The position numbers and the translations under genes are program-made. A DNA stretch of 64,000 bases. It comes from Mucilaginibacter tolerans (GTDB taxonomy: Bacteria; Bacteroidota; Bacteroidia; Sphingobacteriales; Sphingobacteriaceae). The stretch lies in contig NZ_JAUMKB010000006.1 of NCBI RefSeq assembly GCF_030519375.1, positions 62,001 to 126,000 on the forward strand, read 5' to 3'. The notes under the pieces are model-generated. The model was not told the DNA's origin. It searched no databases and saw only the letters and a list, made by a program, of their open reading frames with translations. Below are positions 61,612 to 64,000 of the stretch, piece by piece (the first letter of the stretch is position 1; every line of letters starts with the position of its first letter).

Positions 61612-62193
61612 ATGCAAAGCAAGCTTTCGGATATAGAATTGATAGAACAGACACTGGCGGGGAACCAGGCGGCGTATGCTGATCTGGTAAAACGGCACCA
61701 GCGATTTGTTTTTACACTCGCCCTGCGTTTTGCAAAAAACCGGGAGGACGCCGAAGAGATTGCACAGGACTGCTTTATCAAAGCTTACCGCTCATTATCA
61801 GCATTTCAGCGGCAGTCAAAGTATAGTACCTGGCTGTATAGCATTGTTTACACCACGGCGATGACCTTCTTACGAAAGAAAAGGGTTGACACTGATTCGA
61901 TTGACGATGAAAATACTTATATTCAGTTAGAGAATAGTTCATTGTCGCATGATGTTAATTCGGCCGAGAACAAATCGAGGTCGTATTACCTGAACCAGGC
62001 TATAACACAGCTGATGCCTGATGATGCGGCCATCATCACCTTATTTTATATGGGTGAACAATCACTTGAGGAAATCGGCCAAACGTTGGGCATTGAGGCT
62101 AATACGGTTAAAGTTAAACTATTCAGGGCGCGGCAGCGTTTGAAGGAGAAGCTGGAGCATACTTTAAAGCACGAGGTGAAAGAATTGATATGA
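61612..62193 (+). CDS. ECF-type RNA polymerase sigma factor (second)
   Basis: A 193-aa sigma factor with region 2 ('YADLVKRHQRFVFTLALRFA', 'EDAEEIAQDCFIKAYRSLSA', 'FQRQSKYSTWLYSIVYTTAM') and region 4 ('LMPDDAAIITLFYMGEQSLE', 'EIGQTLGIEANTVKVKLFRA'), of the RpoE-like type. The ATG at 61612 is preferred; an upstream GTG only adds a non-conserved tail. It overlaps the following gene by 4 bp (ATGA), the usual sigma/anti-sigma coupling. Confidence 0.9.
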   Translation: MQSKLSDIELIEQTLAGNQAAYADLVKRHQRFVFTLALRFAKNREDAEEIAQDCFIKAYRSLSAFQRQSKYSTWLYSIVYTTAMTFLRKKRVDTDSIDDENTYIQLENSSLSHDVNSAENKSRSYYLNQAITQLMPDDAAIITLFYMGEQSLEEIGQTLGIEANTVKVKLFRARQRLKEKLEHTLKHEVKELI

Positions 62194-62687
62194 ATACGAT
62201 AGAGGAAAAACTTTGGAACTATATTGACGGCACTTGCTCAGATGAGGAGAGGAAAGCCATTGATATATTAATTGGACAGGACGAGGTTTATCGCCGCAAA
62301 TATGAACAATTGCTGGCCCTGAACAAGGAGTTCTCAAAAGTGGAGCTGGATGAGCCGCCCATGGCGTTCACCTATAATGTAATGGAAGCCATCCGTGCCG
62401 AACATGCCCGGCAGCCGTTAAAAGCAGGCATAAATAAAAGGATCATAAAAGGCATTTCAGGGTTCTTTATTGTCAGCATTGCGCTTTTACTAATCCTGAC
62501 CATATCAAACGTACACACAGGGACTGCCAATATTTCAGTACATCTGCCTGACAACCTGCGACTTCCTGACATAAAAAATTATCTGAGCAAACCAGTGTTA
62601 GAAGGCTTCCTGTTTTTTGACATTGTGCTGGGTTTATTCCTTTTTGACGCCTGGCTGCGCAGAAAAGGTGTATCAAAACAAGTATAA
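62190..62687 (+). CDS. Putative membrane anti-sigma protein
   Basis: A 165-aa protein with a cytoplasmic part of ~85 residues ('EEKLWNYIDGTCSDEERKAI', the anti-sigma helical motif without zinc ligands), a helix ~90-108 and a second near 140-156 ('LEGFLFFDIVLGLFLFDAW'). It is coupled by a 4-bp overlap to the sigma gene. The usual role is to hold the sigma factor until an envelope signal releases it; inferred from position and shape. Confidence 0.72.
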   Translation: MNTIEEKLWNYIDGTCSDEERKAIDILIGQDEVYRRKYEQLLALNKEFSKVELDEPPMAFTYNVMEAIRAEHARQPLKAGINKRIIKGISGFFIVSIALLLILTISNVHTGTANISVHLPDNLRLPDIKNYLSKPVLEGFLFFDIVLGLFLFDAWLRRKGVSKQV

Positions 62688-62983
62688 CGAGTCCGCGACT
62701 GTACTACAAAGGAAACACTTATGTAAAGAAAATTAAACAGTGTATAGGTTAAAAAACACATTGAAAAGTCAATTTGGACGCATAGGCTAAAAATGACATT
62801 GGCAAACGCCTATTGGTATAGTAATTGTAATACTTAATGTGAACTGGCATTCTTGCCGGTTTAATTGTGATAAGGTTTAGGTTGAAAGCCCCCAAACTGC
62901 AAGAGTGAGGGGGCTTTTATTTTTGCCCGAATTTTTTGCAATATTTTATTGCATAAGTTTCAAATAATCAAACTCCGCTATTG
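62688..62983 (+). other. 296-bp non-coding stretch ending in a terminator (possible small RNA or long 3' end)
   Basis: No ORF is credible. Two related copies, starting TATAGGTTAAAAAACACATTG (62742-62762, written as its parts TATAGGTTA and CACATTG) and CATAGGCTA...GACATTG (62781-62801), match at 19 of 25 positions. A strong terminator lies at 62885-62924. It may be the 3' end of the sigma/anti-sigma transcript or a separate small RNA. Confidence 0.4.
62885..62924 (+). terminator. Strong terminator ~200 bp after the anti-sigma gene
   Basis: AAAGCCCCC (62885-62893) and GGGGGCTTTT (62909-62918) pair around a 15-nt loop and are followed by ATTTTT. On the minus strand the A/T run also fits, so it may serve the OmpA gene that ends at 62984. 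Confidence 0.85.
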
Positions 62984-63655
62984 CTATTTTTCTTCGGCTT
63001 CGGCTTGCTTTTTCATTTTATCGTTCGCGACAATCACGATCTCAACCCTGCGATTTAATGCACGGCCTTTCGTAGAATTATTATCAGCTATAGGTTCTGT
63101 TGCACCCCGACCATCAATTTTCAGGCGAAATGCTTTAACCTGGTTATCGACCAGGTAGGCCTTTACTGCCGCTGCCCGTCGCACCGACAGGTCAATGTTA
63201 CTATTACCATCGCCCTTATTATCCGTATGACCAACGATCAGAATATCTGTTTCCGGATTTTTCTCCAGCGAAGTTGCCAGGTTTTGAAGATTGGTTTGGC
63301 TTTCGGATTTTAAATCTGCTTTACCCGCATCAAACAAAATCCCTGAATCAAAATTGATAATGATCCCCTCGCCCTGCCGTGTTATTGTAGCTCCGGGGAT
63401 GGAGCTTTTAAGTTCATTTGCCTGCTTATCCATATTGTGGCCGATAAAGGCACCCGCCGTTCCGCCAACTGCACCGCCTATTATTGTGCCTAAAGCTGTA
63501 TTGCCCGCTGATTTTCCGATAAAACCACCAACTATTCCTCCTGTTCCGGCACCTATAGCGGCACCCTTCTGTGTTTTGTTCCGGGTATGGCAGGCAGAAC
63601 CCAGAAGAAGTATGCAAACTGAAGTTATTAAAGATATGCGATTCAGGTTTTTCAT
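62984..63655 (-). CDS. OmpA-family lipoprotein with glycine zipper
   Basis: A 223-aa lipoprotein (YiaD/YfiB-like): signal 'VCILLLGSACHTR' with lipidated Cys 22, a glycine-zipper segment ('GAAIGAGTGGIVGGFIGKSA', ~32-75) and a C-terminal OmpA domain (~95-210; 'ILIVGHTDNKGDGNSNIDLS', 'RGATEPIADNNSTKGRALNR') that binds peptidoglycan. It ties the outer membrane to the wall. It is near the second sigma/anti-sigma pair but on the other strand. Confidence 0.9.
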   Translation of the reverse strand: MKNLNRISLITSVCILLLGSACHTRNKTQKGAAIGAGTGGIVGGFIGKSAGNTALGTIIGGAVGGTAGAFIGHNMDKQANELKSSIPGATITRQGEGIIINFDSGILFDAGKADLKSESQTNLQNLATSLEKNPETDILIVGHTDNKGDGNSNIDLSVRRAAAVKAYLVDNQVKAFRLKIDGRGATEPIADNNSTKGRALNRRVEIVIVANDKMKKQAEAEEK

Positions 63656-63785
63656 TTTTCAAATACGTTCACACCTAAGTGTCAAAGCCGATGCCAACAG
63701 GCTAAACGGCAGTATATGAAGTCTTTTCAATATCCAAACTCATTAAAAGCCATATAATTGACCTTTTTTGAGGACGTGGAAGAAC

Positions 63786-63812
63786 ACAAAAAGCCCCGTT
63801 TACCGGGGCCTT
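63786..63812 (-). terminator. Terminator of the partial DUF6515 gene
   Basis: GCCCCG (63793-63798) and CGGGGC (63804-63809) with a T run on the minus strand after the stem, 25-50 bp beyond the stop codon at 63837. Confidence 0.75.
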
Positions 63813-63836
63813 TCCATAGACATGTTTGACAATCAC

Positions 63837-64000
63837 TCAATCATTCGCTCCTGGTACGCTTGCAACACGGTATCCGGTACCATCAGCATCTTTAAATTCT
63901 TCGTAAAAAACATTATCAGGAGATACATAGAATTTCTTGTTATTCAGGGTGACTTTGCGGCAATCCTCGGGCAACTGATCTACTATATCACCAACTTTAA
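63837..64000 (-). CDS. DUF6515-type protein, C-terminal part (5' end outside window)
   Basis: On the minus strand the frame runs from the window edge to a TGA at 63839-63837, giving the last 54 residues: 'KVGDIVDQLPEDCRKVTLNN', then 'KKFYVSPDNVFYEEFKDADG' and 'YRVASVPGAND'. It aligns with the end of the DUF6515 protein at 5392-6519 ('QIGDIVLSLPPNCRKISLNG', 'YYVSEDGYYYQEARD', 'KIVGTPDD'). Strand, frame and homology agree, so this is a real, truncated gene with its own terminator. Function unknown. Confidence 0.8.
   Translation of the reverse strand, partial: KVGDIVDQLPEDCRKVTLNNKKFYVSPDNVFYEEFKDADGTGYRVASVPGAND

Overview
The window looks like chromosomal DNA of a Bacteroidota bacterium, most likely a Sphingobacteriaceae member close to Mucilaginibacter or Pedobacter; the genus is an inference. 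Supporting signs are the gliding-type lipoprotein GldD, a TonB-dependent receptor, SusC-like carboxypeptidase-regulatory (CPD) segments, DUF6515, DUF6249 and DUF4846 proteins, PafA phosphatase, many lipoproteins, and promoters of the -33 TTG / -7 TAnnTTTG type. No rRNA, tRNA, transposase, integrase, phage gene or CRISPR array was recognised. The content is mostly core and regulatory genes with some surface-polysaccharide genes.

Layout. 0-5.1 kb: a probable thiamine-salvage locus (3' end of a TonB receptor, PnuC-type permease, acyl-CoA-dehydrogenase-like flavoprotein, PafA-type phosphatase, thiamine-pyrophosphokinase-like protein). 5.4-11.1 kb: a DUF6515 protein, then leftward aroE-gldD-MBL hydrolase, LolC/E-type permease, rbfA and an M23 peptidase. 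11.3-12.7 kb: aspartate kinase. 12.8-20.9 kb: a cellulose-synthase-like locus read leftward (sensor kinase, BcsB-like protein, GT2 synthase with an N-terminal GspE_N/MshEN-like domain, polytopic membrane protein) with a divergent GH5 glucanase. 20.9-28.4 kb: acyl-ACP desaturase, YitT protein, aldo/keto reductase, several secreted proteins of unknown role, an M15 peptidase and an AraC regulator. 28.4-37 kb: clpC, an 816-bp non-coding gap, ettA, a YkuK-like protein, a sulfurtransferase, GNAT and SRPBCC proteins. 37-42.6 kb: a leftward operon of acyltransferase, AXE1-type esterase, outer-membrane barrel and a long TPR protein. 42.7-50.2 kb: a YhcC-type radical SAM protein, two paralogous small proteins (tentatively GhoS/DUF2622-like), a fused acyl-CoA mutase (IcmF) and small exported proteins. 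50.3-57 kb: fabI, recN, and an ECF sigma / CPD-TonB anti-sigma pair divergent from a VWA protein with a SusC-like N-terminus. 57-64 kb: gltX, a sensor kinase, a DinB protein, a second sigma/anti-sigma pair, an OmpA-family lipoprotein and the end of a second DUF6515 gene.

How it may work together. The first genes could form an uptake chain: outer-membrane receptor, periplasmic dephosphorylation, inner-membrane permease, cytoplasmic pyrophosphorylation. The 12.8-20.9 kb locus has the inner-membrane and periplasmic parts of a beta-glucan synthase but no BcsC-type exporter. The TPR + barrel + acyltransferase + esterase operon 17 kb away has the types of part that are missing; that link is a hypothesis.

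A recurring feature is that many intergenic regions hold imperfect inverted or direct repeats built from a short word repeated several times. The word usually differs from gap to gap, and no transposase accompanies them.
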